Shown here in pieces: positions 33,037-42,323 of a DNA stretch of 64,000 nt. Location of the stretch: assembly GCA_963810305.1 (NCBI GenBank), contig CAWEMY010000019.1, forward strand, positions 62,001-126,000. The letters run 5' to 3'. The notes beneath the pieces are model-generated. The model made no database searches. It was not told the DNA's origin and saw only the letters and a program-made list of their open reading frames with translations. The DNA comes from JACDCA01 sp963810305. Its GTDB lineage: Bacteria > Acidobacteriota > Vicinamibacteria > Vicinamibacterales > 2-12-FULL-66-21. How positions within the stretch are numbered: position 1 is the first letter of the stretch; each line of letters begins with the position of its first letter. Made by a program: the position numbers and the translations under genes.

Positions 33037-35082
33037 CTACTTCAACTTCGCCAGCGCCTGCTTCGCAGGCATGAACGCCGGGTCCGCGGCTAGCGCGAGT
33101 CCGTATCGGCGCCGCGCTTCCTCCAGGTCCCCCCGCGCCGCCGCGAGAAGCCCGAGATTGAAGTGCGCCGGGGCCAGGTCATGGTTCAGAGCGACCATCG
33201 CTTCGTAGTTCACACGTGCGACCGCGAAATCCTTCAGGTGCATGGCGGTGCTCGCCAGGCTGGCCCGGGCGCGAGGATCGGCGCCGTTCAACTCCACCGC
33301 CCGGCTCAACGCCGCGAACGCCTCACGCCATTGCGACGCCCGCCGGTGAATGACTCCGAGAGTGTAATACCCGTAAAACGACGCCGGATCCAGCTTCAGA
33401 CCTTGCTCGGCGCGGGTGACCGCAGCGGCGATATCGCCGCGGTTGGAAAGCGCCTTGGCGGCCTCGAAATGCGGCATGGCAAATGAAGGATTGAGCTGCG
33501 AGGTAGCGTCGTACTCTGCCAGCGCCGCGTCATGGCGCCCTTGCATCAGATAGGCATTGCCGAGATAGAGGTGCGCTTCGAAGGTACGAACGTTCATCTT
33601 CAATAGACGCTGCAGGATCACCTGTGCCTCGCGAGGGCGCTCCTGGCCGAGGAAGCCGAGCGCACGATTGAACTGATCGCGATAGGCCTGGTAGTCCTTC
33701 AGTCGATCTTTGGGATCGTCGGTTGCCGCCGCGTCCGTGACCGGCGCGAAGGTGCCGACATAGCCGAGCGCCTGCAACCGCGCCACAGCCGCCGGGTCCG
33801 GCTGCGCCGCAGCCGCCGGCGCCTGGGGACGGCTCGATCTGGCGGCATTTTGCAGATCGGCAGCCAGGCGTCCCGCCACCGCCGGTTTCTCTTTAATAAG
33901 GTTCTTCAATTCCCCGGGGTCGGTCCGCAAGTCATACAGTTCGGGCTTGGGAGCCGCCACGTATTTCCATTCCCCTACCCGCGCGGAGCGCAGCTCGCTC
34001 CAGCCAAAATGCAGCCGCGGGTACCAACTTTCCGCAATCGACACCGGGGGATCACGCCGGGTTTGACCATCGAGAAGAGGACGCAGGCTCTCTCCAGCCA
34101 ATCCTGTAGACACGCCAGTGGCGCCGGCAAGATCGAGGATCGTCGGGACGATGTCGACGCTGCGAACCTGCTCGGCGACGACTCCGGGCTTCACACCTGG
34201 CGCCGATACGATCAGCGGCACTTTCAGTGTGGCGTCGTAGAGAAAGAACCCGTGATCCGATTCGCCGTGGCTGCCGAGCCCCTCGCCGTGATCCGAGGTC
34301 ACGACGACAGCCGTGCGTGTCAGATCGAGTGACTCGAGGAGTACACCAAGCTGGGAGTCGACGTAGCTGATCTCAGCGTCGTAGGGACGGCCCGGCGCCG
34401 CCGCGTTGAAGCCGTCCGGTGCGGAATATGGCAGATGGGGATCGTAGTAATGCACCCACAGGAACCATCCAGCTCGTTGTGACGCGAGCCAGGCCTTCGC
34501 CGCTGCCGTAACCGCGGCGGCCGGCCGCTGCAGATCCGCCAGTGCGACCGTCGACCGTGGAGCCGCGGCGATTGTGTCGTCGTACCCGTCGAAGCCCTGC
34601 GACAGTCCGGTGCTCCTCCCGAGCACGACGCTGCCCAGAATGGCGCCGGTACTGTAGCCGCGGCTCTTCAGACGCTCCGCTATCGTGAGCGCTCGGTCGG
34701 GAAGCGGATCCATCCCATTGACCCGAATACCGAATGCACTCTGATACTGACCAGTCAGGATGGTCACGTGCGACGGGTATGTGAGAGGGGCATGCGCGGT
34801 CGCATCGGCGAATCTGACGCCGCGCGCCGCAAGACCATCGAGTACGGGCGTCCGCGCACGCGCATAGCCGTACGACCCGAGGCGGTCAGCACGAAGCGTG
34901 TCGATGGTAACCAGCAGCACGTTAGGGCCGATTGGCCCGGACTGCGCTGGGATCGATGGTGCGTTGAATGCCACGCCGAATGCAGCGGCAGTGATCGCCA
35001 GCAGGCGTCCAACTGTCAACGCCGTTCGGACAGTCCAGCTTTCAAGCTTTCGGTTATCGGAATTCATCCAGTTGGATTTCAC
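33037..35082 (-). CDS. Exported sulfatase-fold hydrolase fused to TPR repeats (copy 2)
   Basis: 681 residues. N-terminal signal or anchor (VGRLLAITAAAFGVAFNAPS), sulfatase-fold domain with LLVTIDTLRADRLGSYGYAR, nucleophile loop LTYPSHVTILTG and VTSDHGEGLGSHGESDHGFF, then about six TPR units (~440-680). As in copy 1, Thr occupies the nucleophile position and the CxPxR signature is absent. GTG 35082 is used; ATG 35067 is also possible. The two copies are seven bases apart and probably co-transcribed. Divergent from the broken receptor gene at 35217. Confidence 0.82.
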   Translation of the reverse strand: MKSNWMNSDNRKLESWTVRTALTVGRLLAITAAAFGVAFNAPSIPAQSGPIGPNVLLVTIDTLRADRLGSYGYARARTPVLDGLAARGVRFADATAHAPLTYPSHVTILTGQYQSAFGIRVNGMDPLPDRALTIAERLKSRGYSTGAILGSVVLGRSTGLSQGFDGYDDTIAAAPRSTVALADLQRPAAAVTAAAKAWLASQRAGWFLWVHYYDPHLPYSAPDGFNAAAPGRPYDAEISYVDSQLGVLLESLDLTRTAVVVTSDHGEGLGSHGESDHGFFLYDATLKVPLIVSAPGVKPGVVAEQVRSVDIVPTILDLAGATGVSTGLAGESLRPLLDGQTRRDPPVSIAESWYPRLHFGWSELRSARVGEWKYVAAPKPELYDLRTDPGELKNLIKEKPAVAGRLAADLQNAARSSRPQAPAAAAQPDPAAVARLQALGYVGTFAPVTDAAATDDPKDRLKDYQAYRDQFNRALGFLGQERPREAQVILQRLLKMNVRTFEAHLYLGNAYLMQGRHDAALAEYDATSQLNPSFAMPHFEAAKALSNRGDIAAAVTRAEQGLKLDPASFYGYYTLGVIHRRASQWREAFAALSRAVELNGADPRARASLASTAMHLKDFAVARVNYEAMVALNHDLAPAHFNLGLLAAARGDLEEARRRYGLALAADPAFMPAKQALAKLK

Positions 35083-35216
35083 GTTCAGTTCACCAGCACT
35101 GACGCAATTTTCTAGTCAATCCCTGCATCACGGTCTAACATGAGCGCGGCGCAGCGTTTGCTGCTGCCGACCTGCCCGGCCCGGCGGCCGGGTTTCGACC
35201 AAAGGAGTGACTCTTG

Positions 35217-37942
35217 ATGAGAAAGAAGTTGCTCATCCTGCTCGGAGCGGCACTCCTGTTCAGTCCATTGCCGGCGCTGGCGCAAATAGGCCAGATCTCA
35301 ATCCTGACAGGAACCGTGACTGACTCGAGCGGGGCCGCCCTCGTGGGTGCAACAGTAACCGCATCCAGCGAATCGCTAATTGGCGGCTCGAGAACGATGA
35401 CGACCGACGCAAACGGCGTGTACCGCTTCCCGGCACTTCCGCCTGGCACATACACCGTTGCCTTCGAACTATCCGGCTTCAAGACCGCACGGCGCGAAGC
35501 GCGCCTGCAACTCGGACAGACCATCAGTGTTGATACCACACTGGAAGTCGGCGGTGTCACAGACACGATCATGGTTCGCGGCTCCGCGCCAACCATTGAG
35601 GTCACCTCCTCCGGCGCCCAGAAACATCTGTCCCAGGAGGTCCTCGAGTTCATTCCCTACTCGAGCCGCTTCGGACCTGATGCGATCATTCTCGCACCCG
35701 GCGTCAACCCGAACACCACGTCCGCGTTCGGCAGCGGCGGCGAATCGTCCAATGCCTGGATGGTCGACGGCGTCGACCTCAGCGACCCGCGCGGCGGCAC
35801 GCCAGTGGGTGTTCGCCAACTACAACTGGTTCCAGGAAGTTCAGTTCGCAGGCCTCGGCGCGCCCGCGGAATCCGGCGGCTTCACCGGGCTCGCCTCGAA
35901 CAGCCTGATCCGGTCGGGCGGCAACCGCTTCTCCGGGTTGTTCGAAACGCTGTATCAGAACAAGGGAATGACCAGCGACAACATCAGCGACGAGGTTCTC
36001 GCGGAGAACCCCTCGCTGACGGCCGACAAGCTCGATTACGTCACCGACACCACCGCTCAGATCGGCGGCCCGTTCAAGAAAGACAAGCTCTGGTTCTTCA
36101 CGTCGTTCCAGTACTATCGGCCACAGAGCTCGCCCAACGGCTACCCTCCCCCGGGAACCGATGTCGGCATCGGCCCGAGCCAGCGAAAGGAACACTCGCC
36201 GCGCTTCATCTTCAAGCCGACCGTGCGGCTCGGCGCGGCTGACCAGCTGACCGGCTTCTTCGAATGGGAGGACTACCAGGTCGAAGGGCGCGGTGCGGCA
36301 TCGAATGTCGCACCGGAGGCGACCTTGAAGCAGACCGGCCCGGGAGTGGCCTGGAACGCCAACTACACCAAGGTGCTCTCCTCCAGCAGCCTGTTCGATA
36401 TCCGTTATGGCGGATTCGACGGGTACTTCCAGCTCGATCCCTACAACGGCAAAGACACGATGGGCTGGTACGACGACGACACCGACTTCTATTCTGTCAA
36501 CAGCTACTTCTACCTGCGGTCAGATCGCCAGCGGCATCAGGTCAACACCAGCCTGACGAGATTCGCTTCCGGCTTCGCCGGTGAGCACAACCTGAAGTTC
36601 GGAGCGGAGTTCGAGCGGAGCTTCGCGAAAACCACCAATACTTACCCCGGCGGCGGATACGTTACGGTCTTCGACGGCTATCCGTTCGCCTACCTCGGGG
36701 GGGATTACGTCCTCGACGGCACCAACAACCGCGTGTCTCTGTTCGTCCAGGATTCCTGGCGCGTTGGCAAACGGCTGACGATCGAGCCGGGCCTGCGGTT
36801 CGACATGCACCGAGGATCCCTTCGTAACTTCGACGGCAGCAGCTTCGACAATCCGGTACTCAACACCAACGTCTTTGGGCCCCGGATCGGGTTCGCATTC
36901 GACCTGACCGGCAAGACGAAAACCGTTCTCCGCGGCCACTACGGGCGCTATTTCGACGGCGCCAAGACCACCTACTTCACATTGCTCGCGGATCGCGAGC
37001 CGGTGTTCGGCGCCTACATCGACCCCGTCACCCTGCAACCGCTCGACGATCCCTACCTGATCGACCGCGGCATCTCCCAGACCACCATCGACGACGATCT
37101 GAAGCATCCCAAGATGGACCAGTTCATCCTGGGAGTCGAACACGAACTGTTCCGCGACTTTGCGGTCGGCGCGAACTTCATCTACCGCAAGAACTCGGAC
37201 TTCATCGACGACGTCCTCACCAATGGCGTCTTCACCGCCACGACCCGGCTCGATCGGGGTGAGGACAATGTCGCCGGCACCGCCGACGATGGAACGCTGA
37301 CGGTGTACAACCAGTTGAACGATCCGGCCGACGATGCGTTCCTGATCACCAACCCGGATTCGCTATATCGGAAATATCGGGCCGTCGAATTGAGCGCCAA
37401 CAAACGGTTGTCCGATCGATGGATGGTGCAGGCATCGTGGGTGATCTCGAAGATCACCGGCACGATCGGTAACGGCAACCAGCTTGGCAACAGCATCGAG
37501 CTCGATGCGCCGAACTACGATCCCGCGTTCGCAGCCTTTCAGAGACGGACGCTTGACGTGGCGACAATACGCACATCGCCAAGGTCCTCTGGGCCTATCA
37601 GGCGCCGTGGGACATCAACCTGTCAGGGGCGTACTTCTATACCTCCGGAAGCACCTACACTCGGGTGGTCCGATTCACCGACCTCAATCAGGCGACCACC
37701 GACATCCTCGCCGAGCCGCGCGGGTCGCGGCGCCTCGATGGCCAGCCGAAGTTCGACTTCAAGGCTGAGAAGCGGTTCAGGGTGGCAACGGTGGCACCTT
37801 AGGCATCTCGTTCGAAGGCTTCAACCTGTTCAACAACGGGGCGGTGAACGACCGGTTCGACCGAACCGGCGCGAGCTTCAACCGACCCGATGGTGTAGTG
37901 GCGCCGCGACAACTGCGGTTCGGAGCGACCTACCGCTTCTGA
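35217..37942 (+). pseudogene. Oar-like TonB-dependent receptor, four frame disruptions
   Basis: Outer-membrane beta-barrel receptor of ~908 residues if repaired. ATG 35217 follows AAAGGAG. Signal peptide (MRKKLLILLGAALLF...ALAQ), carboxypeptidase-regulatory domain (~30-110, GTVTDSSGAALVGATVTA), plug (~110-230) and barrel ending in Phe (GATYRF). Frame changes: +1 near 35805 (DPRGGTP to WVFANYNW), +1 near 37538, +1 near 37562 and -1 near 37780. The reconstructed protein keeps family-like sequence across each break, so the damage is recent or artefactual. Followed by a strong terminator. Ligand unknown. Confidence 0.85.
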
Positions 37943-37964
37943 TCGCGACCGCTGTTCAACGACG

Positions 37965-37998
37965 AAGCCCGCTTCTCTTTCGAGAGGCGGGCTTTTTC
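37965..37998 (+). terminator. Rho-independent terminator after the receptor gene
   Basis: Stem AAGCCCGC/GCGGGCTT extended by TCTC/GAGA around a TTTC loop, followed by TTTTT. 22 bases after the receptor stop. Confidence 0.85.
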
Positions 37999-38052
37999 GT
38001 GACGCTTGTCATCCGCAGGGATCCTTAAGGATGAGCGATTAGCGATAACATC

Positions 38053-38907
38053 GTGCGCGTGCCGCCGCCCGAACGCCCAGCCCCGCCGCAGCGGCCTGAA
38101 ACTCGCGAGATCGTTGAGCTCCGTCGTCTGAAAGAAGAGCAACCGGACCTCGGGTCCGCGGTGGACCTTCAGATCGAGCTGCTGCAGCTTCAAAAGCGCG
38201 TTCAGGCCCGTGTGCCGCTACCGTCGATCAAGCTCGAAACCGAGCATCTGAACTCGCTTCTCGCCGGTGGACCGATCCTGCAGTTCGACCACCTCCCGAT
38301 CGAATGGAGCGACGTTCGATTCCTCCTCCGGGCGACGGCGGAAGCCATGCGCAAGCATGATGCGCTCGAAGATGCCGAGATGCGCCGGATCGACGCGCTG
38401 TGCCGCGACGCCTCAAAGCTGCCGCCGGTCATCCGCTCGTGGTACGAGGCGACCCGGCCTGGCGCCGCGGTCATCGATCCGGACGGTGCGGGCCTGGAGG
38501 TCATCCTGCAACAGGCGATGCGGCCGGTGCTGATCCGGTGCGCCGACGCCGTCATGGCCAGAACCGATCTGGCGACGTGGGAGCGTCACATCTGTCCGCT
38601 GTGCGGCGGCGAGCCCGATCTGGCCGTCATCACCCCTGCGGCGGAGCGCTGGCTGATCTGCGGACGCTGCGCCGCGCGCTGGCGCTTTCATCAGATCTCG
38701 TGCCCGTTCTGCCTGAACGACGACCGGACGCGGATCACATCGCTCGCGAGCCGCGACGGCAAGTACCGGATCAGCGCCTGCGACGTGTGCCAGCGATACA
38801 TCAAGGCCTACGACGCCCGACGCTCCAGCCGTCCCGTACTGCCGGCGGTGGATTCGATCGCGACCCTGCCGCTCGACGCGGCGGCGATCCAGCGCGGCTA
38901 CCACTGA
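38053..38907 (+). CDS. FdhE-like protein (formate dehydrogenase accessory family)
   Basis: 284 residues, start GTG. C-terminal half has four rubredoxin-like Cys pairs: CPLCGG near 182, CGRCAARW near 207, CPFCLNDD near 220 and CDVCQRY near 248, followed by IKAYD. This is the FdhE metal-binding layout. In Enterobacteria FdhE assists maturation of Tat-exported formate dehydrogenase. No formate dehydrogenase, Tat or molybdopterin gene is within the window, so its client here is unknown. Closed by a strong hairpin terminator. Confidence 0.75.
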   Translation: MRVPPPERPAPPQRPETREIVELRRLKEEQPDLGSAVDLQIELLQLQKRVQARVPLPSIKLETEHLNSLLAGGPILQFDHLPIEWSDVRFLLRATAEAMRKHDALEDAEMRRIDALCRDASKLPPVIRSWYEATRPGAAVIDPDGAGLEVILQQAMRPVLIRCADAVMARTDLATWERHICPLCGGEPDLAVITPAAERWLICGRCAARWRFHQISCPFCLNDDRTRITSLASRDGKYRISACDVCQRYIKAYDARRSSRPVLPAVDSIATLPLDAAAIQRGYH

Positions 38908-38915
38908 AAGGACAA

Positions 38916-38945
38916 AGGGCCGGGCAGCTTCCACTGCCCGGCCCT
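38916..38945. terminator. Strong hairpin, bidirectional terminator
   Basis: Perfect 12-base stem AGGGCCGGGCAG / CTGCCCGGCCCT with a six-base loop. CTTAATT follows on the plus strand and CTTTGTCC on the minus strand. It separates the convergent fdhE-like and carboxypeptidase genes. Confidence 0.8.
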
Positions 38946-38955
38946 CTTAATTGTG

Positions 38956-39013
38956 CAGCCCTAAAAGGGCTGGACGCCCTTCGATGGGCAGCCCTAAAGG
39001 GCTGGACTACGGT
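38956..39013. repeat. Hairpin repeat D2, two copies
   Basis: CAGCCCTAAAAGGGCTGGAC and GCAGCCCTAAAGGGCTGGACTACGG, about 13 bases apart. Same element as D1 with a compensated stem change. It ends one base before the stop codon of the D-Ala-D-Ala carboxypeptidase, in the same orientation relative to the gene as D1 has to gmk. Confidence 0.85.
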
Positions 39014-39014
39014 C

Positions 39015-40088
39015 TTATTCCTGTTCCTGTTCCTTGCGGAACAGATCGGCGGCCTTCAGCGACATCCAGTTCACCAGGTGCCTGGTTTCGTAGAAGCGGC
39101 CGGGATTCGAGCGCGCGCCGAGGATGACGACGGCAACGGGGTTGCCGGTCGGGAGTCGCAGCAGCGTGGCGAGACAGTAGCCGGCCTTGCTGATGAATCC
39201 GGTCTTGCCGGCCATCACTTCGACGCCATCGCCGCCGAGCAGGCGGTTTGTGTTGTGGATGTTGACCGTGCGGCGGCCGACCGACGCGGTGTAGTTCTGC
39301 GTCCGCATGATCGGCGCCATGACCTCGTTGCCCGAAGCATAGGAGATCAGGCGCGACAGGTCGTACGCGGACGAGACGTTCGCCGGATTGAGACCGGACG
39401 GATCGGCGAAGGTCGTGCTCTCGAGACCAAGCTCGATCGCCTTTTCGTTCATTCTTTCGACGAAGGACGCGGTGCCGCCATGTGAGACGCGCGAGAGCAC
39501 CCGCGCCCCGGCATTGTCGGACGCGATCAGCGTCAGATGCAGCACGTCTTTCAGCGACACCCGTTCGTTCGCCTTCAGATACGTCGTCGAGGCGGCGTAG
39601 ACGTCGCTTCGCTCGACCGTCACTTCGGTCGACAGGTCGGGAGAATCTTCGAGAAACACCACCGCGGTCATGACCTTGGTGATGCTGGCAATGGAGCGTT
39701 TGTCCTGCGCGTTCTCCTGCCAGAGAATCTCGCCGGTTTCGGGGTTGAAAATGATCGCGGCGGCGGCACGCACATCCGGCACCTGGGCGCCGGTGATGGC
39801 GTCGGTCTTGTACCGCGGGGTCATCGCCTCGCGCAGGCTCGCCATCCGCGCCGCTTCGCGCGCCCTGGCGGCCGACCGTGCCCGCGCGAGACGCGCCTTG
39901 CGTGCCCGCGAGGTGCTAGCGGAATAGGTCTTCTTGACCGGCGCCTTCTTACGGGCGGTGGTGGTCGCGCTCGTGGTTTTCTTGCGGGTTTGCGGCGCCG
40001 CCTCCACCATGACCGGCAGAGACACCGAGAGACCCAGCAGCAGGGCCGCACAGACGCGGGCAAAATTCAGAGGGCGAATTGAGCGCAC
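39015..40088 (-). CDS. D-alanyl-D-alanine carboxypeptidase (peptidase family S11)
   Basis: 357 residues from GTG 40088, chosen because GGAGGA precedes it at correct spacing and it opens on the signal peptide (VRSIRPLNFARVCAALLLGL). Active-site motifs SITK (135-138), SDN (190-192) and KTG (295-297) are all present. Periplasmic penicillin-binding enzyme that trims the terminal D-Ala of peptidoglycan peptides. Residues ~32-85 form a very basic Lys/Arg/Ala/Thr-rich linker not usual in the family, perhaps for wall or glycan binding. The C-terminal amphipathic tail of PBP5 is short or missing. Confidence 0.9.
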   Translation of the reverse strand: MRSIRPLNFARVCAALLLGLSVSLPVMVEAAPQTRKKTTSATTTARKKAPVKKTYSASTSRARKARLARARSAARAREAARMASLREAMTPRYKTDAITGAQVPDVRAAAAIIFNPETGEILWQENAQDKRSIASITKVMTAVVFLEDSPDLSTEVTVERSDVYAASTTYLKANERVSLKDVLHLTLIASDNAGARVLSRVSHGGTASFVERMNEKAIELGLESTTFADPSGLNPANVSSAYDLSRLISYASGNEVMAPIMRTQNYTASVGRRTVNIHNTNRLLGGDGVEVMAGKTGFISKAGYCLATLLRLPTGNPVAVVILGARSNPGRFYETRHLVNWMSLKAADLFRKEQEQE

Positions 40089-40153
40089 GGATCCTCCGAG
40101 AACGACAGCGGTTGGCTGGGATTCAACCGATGTAGTGAATTTGGAACACGTGG

Positions 40154-40182
40154 AGTGTACCAGCAAAGTCCCTCCCGTGCAA
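40154..40182 (-). promoter_or_regulatory. Sigma70-like promoter of the carboxypeptidase gene
   Basis: Minus strand -35 TTGCAC (40177-40182), exactly 17-base spacer, -10 TACACT (40154-40159). Leader of about 60 bases to the GTG at 40088. Confidence 0.55.
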
Positions 40183-40261
40183 CCACTTATGCGTTATTCG
40201 CTACTTGTGTGTGGCTTTTTGACCACAGGGACACCGCCTGCTGGGTTCGTATTCAAGACAT

Positions 40262-40411
40262 AGACCATAGACCCATCGGCCGATCGGCCTATCGGCTCAT
40301 CGACCTATCTCCCGATCGCCTGATCCCGGCATCTTCTTCCATCGGCTCGAGATCGAAAGATAATCAGATGGGCCGATTGATAGGCCGATAGGCCGATTGG
40401 CCGATAACCGG
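40262..40411. repeat. Octad array C2 (CATCGGCC family), two opposed arms
   Basis: Left arm 8-base units CATCGGCC, GATCGGCC, TATCGGCT, CATCGACC, TATCTCCC, GATCGCCT (about 40274-40321). Right arm GGCCGATT, GATAGGCC, GATAGGCC, GATTGGCC, GATA (about 40371-40406). The arms are complementary, separated by ~45 bases of unrelated sequence. It ends just before the ATG of the membrane protein at 40415. No other gene is seen in 40183-40414. Confidence 0.85.
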
Positions 40412-40414
40412 GCG

Positions 40415-40948
40415 ATGAACGAGCGACATTCGAGCGAATATACCGCGCTGCGGGAGACGATCCGTCAGCGGGGAACCGTCAGGATGGCGCTGGTACCCGT
40501 CATTTTCATCGGCTGGGCCGCCACCGCAATCGCCACGGCGGCGGTCATTACCGTGGCAATCAGTACCCTCGTCCCGCTTTTGGTCCTCGTCGCCGGTTTC
40601 GAAACTGTATTCGCGCTTCACATAAACGTCGAACGGATCGGGCGATATCTCCAGGTCTTTCACGAACAGGACGGCGGATGGGAGCAGGTGGCGATGACGT
40701 TCGGGCAGCGCTTCCGGCCCGCCGGTCCCGACCCGCTCTTCACACAACTGTTCGTGTTCGCCATCTCGATGAACTTCCTGCCAGTGGCCCTCGGCGGTGA
40801 GCTGCCGGAGGTCGTCGTCCTTGCGGCCCTGCATCTGTTCGCGATCTTCCGGATCCGCATGGCGCATGGCGCGACGCGTCGACAGCGGGCTGAGGATCTG
40901 CAGCGCTTCCAAACGCTCCGCGAGGAGATGTCAGCGCAATCCAAATGA
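40415..40948 (+). CDS. Small integral membrane protein of unknown function
   Basis: 177 residues. Four predicted membrane segments: two between about 25 and 65 (VRMALVPVIFIGWAATAIAT and AVITVAISTLVPLLVLVAG), and two between about 115 and 145 (LFVFAISMNFLPVAL, EVVVLAALHLFAIF). The ends are charged and face the cytoplasm by the positive-inside rule. ATG 40415 is taken; the TTG 18 bases upstream lies inside array C2. No family recognised. It is bounded upstream by the array and has no obvious terminator. Confidence 0.7.
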   Translation: MNERHSSEYTALRETIRQRGTVRMALVPVIFIGWAATAIATAAVITVAISTLVPLLVLVAGFETVFALHINVERIGRYLQVFHEQDGGWEQVAMTFGQRFRPAGPDPLFTQLFVFAISMNFLPVALGGELPEVVVLAALHLFAIFRIRMAHGATRRQRAEDLQRFQTLREEMSAQSK

Positions 40949-41120
40949 TTGGTGCGGAGCTTCAAGAAGCGTGATGTTCTTGACACCTTAACAGGGCCGA
41001 CGCTCGCCGCCGCTTGCATCATCCCCGAAAACGCCGCGCATTAAACGACTTCCGCTGCGGTCGCACGCATCGGTGCATCAGGTACGTGAATTGCTCAGCC
41101 TCGCCATCGGGGGAAAGGCG

Positions 41121-41324
41121 ATGATGAGTCTCGTAAAATTCCTTGGGTTCAGGACGCTTCGCTGCGGCTGCGTCACCGGGCACTATCGCGAGGTTGGCAC
41201 CAACCGCGAAGTCACCTACGTGGAAGAAAAAGGTCTGGCCTGTGGCGAAACAGCGCACCGGCAGAACCACACGCTCGCCGGTTCGCGTGTCGGTTTCGGA
41301 GCATTCGCCGCCAGGGCGTCCTAG
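41121..41324 (+). CDS. Small cysteine-containing hypothetical protein
   Basis: 67 residues. A GGGGGAAAGG ribosome site precedes the ATG. Sequence starts MMSLVKFLGFRTLRCGCVTG and continues YREVGTNREVTYVEEKGLAC; the three Cys (CGC and a later C) and a His could bind metal. No family recognised. The opposite strand is also open, but the ribosome site and Cys/His pattern favour this one. It precedes the orphan DNA methyltransferase, separated by array A3. Region 40949-41120 holds an imperfect GCTTCAAGAAGC-type inverted repeat and nothing else recognised. Confidence 0.5.
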   Translation: MMSLVKFLGFRTLRCGCVTGHYREVGTNREVTYVEEKGLACGETAHRQNHTLAGSRVGFGAFAARAS

Positions 41325-41332
41325 CCAGTAGT

Positions 41333-41450
41333 CAGTAGTCAGTAGTCAGTAGTCAAATAGTCAGTAACCAATAGTCAGTAACCAATCAATCGCCGACTGA
41401 CCGTTTCGTATTCGCACCCCGATTGATTGACAATTGACCATTGATCATTG
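41333..41450. repeat. Heptad array A3 (CAGTAGT/TGACTAC family), two opposed arms
   Basis: Left units CAGTAGT x4, CAAATAGT, CAGTAAC, CAATAGT, CAGTAAC, CAATCAA. Right arm from ~41421 with TTGATTG, TTGACCA, TTGATCA, TTGCTGACTGACC. It contains the TTG used as the most upstream possible start of the methyltransferase. Confidence 0.82.
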
Positions 41451-42323
41451 CTGACTGACCTCCCCCGACCCCACACCACCATCAGGAACGGCCGTACGAC
41501 GCTCCGGTTCTATCTCGGCGACTGCGTCGAGCTAATGCGGGCGTTGCCGGCGGCCTCCGTGTCGGCGATCGTGACTTCTCCCCCCTACAACCTGGGCATC
41601 CGGTATCGGACGTATGCCGACGCGCTCCCTCGCGAGAGATATCTCGAGTGGACTGGTGAGTGGGTGGCGAGCGCGCGCCGCGCCCTTGACGAACAGGGTT
41701 CGCTCTTTCTGAACGTCGGAGCCAAGCCCACCGATCCGTGGACGGCCCTCGACGTTGCGCAGGCGGCGCGGCCTCACCTCGAACTGCAGAACACCATCCA
41801 CTGGGTGAAGTCGATCGCGATCGACCGCGAGGCAGGCGGCGGAGTGGATCTGGCGGTCGGTCACTACAAGCCGATCAACAGCGAGCGGTTCATCAACGAC
41901 TGCCACGAGTTCATTTTTCACTTCACGCCCACCGGACGAACGCCACTCGACCGGACTGCTATTGGTGTCCCCTACCAGGACGCCTCGAACGTCACCCGCT
42001 GGCGCGCCGCCGCGAAGAACCTTCGATGCCGTGGCAATACCTGGTTCATCCCCTACGAAACGATCCAGAGCCGCGACAAGGACCGGCCGCATCCGGCCAC
42101 GTTCCCACCTCGCATCCCGGAGTTCTGCTTCCGCCTCCACGGTGTCGAACGCGTTGCGCTCGCCGTCGACCCGTTCCTGGGTCTCGGCAGCAGCGCCGTC
42201 GCCGCCGCTCAACTCGGCATCGAGTTCATCGGCGTCGAGATCGACGCGCATTATCTGGAAGAGGCGATCGCGAGAGTCCGAGCCGCGATCGCACGAAGAC
42301 AACTTCTAACTCCTAACGACTAA
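41448..42323 (+). CDS. Orphan DNA methyltransferase, beta class (N4-cytosine or N6-adenine)
   Basis: 291 residues. Motif IV TSPPYNL (43-49) comes before the SAM motif DPFLGLGSSAVAAAQ (near 240) and GVEIDAHYLEEA, the beta-class order. SPPY is more frequent in N4-cytosine and some N6-adenine enzymes. The region between carries the target-recognition segment. No restriction endonuclease gene adjoins it, so it may be regulatory or a remnant of a restriction system. The only start upstream of motif IV is TTG 41448, inside array A3. The final residues (LLTPND) and stop are encoded by array B2. Both ends of the gene are therefore made of repeat. Confidence 0.85.
   Translation: MLTDLPRPHTTIRNGRTTLRFYLGDCVELMRALPAASVSAIVTSPPYNLGIRYRTYADALPRERYLEWTGEWVASARRALDEQGSLFLNVGAKPTDPWTALDVAQAARPHLELQNTIHWVKSIAIDREAGGGVDLAVGHYKPINSERFINDCHEFIFHFTPTGRTPLDRTAIGVPYQDASNVTRWRAAAKNLRCRGNTWFIPYETIQSRDKDRPHPATFPPRIPEFCFRLHGVERVALAVDPFLGLGSSAVAAAQLGIEFIGVEIDAHYLEEAIARVRAAIARRQLLTPND

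Noticed and set aside
41448..42323. Restriction-modification system
   Set aside because: Only the methyltransferase was found; flanking genes are a small Cys protein and an outer-membrane receptor.
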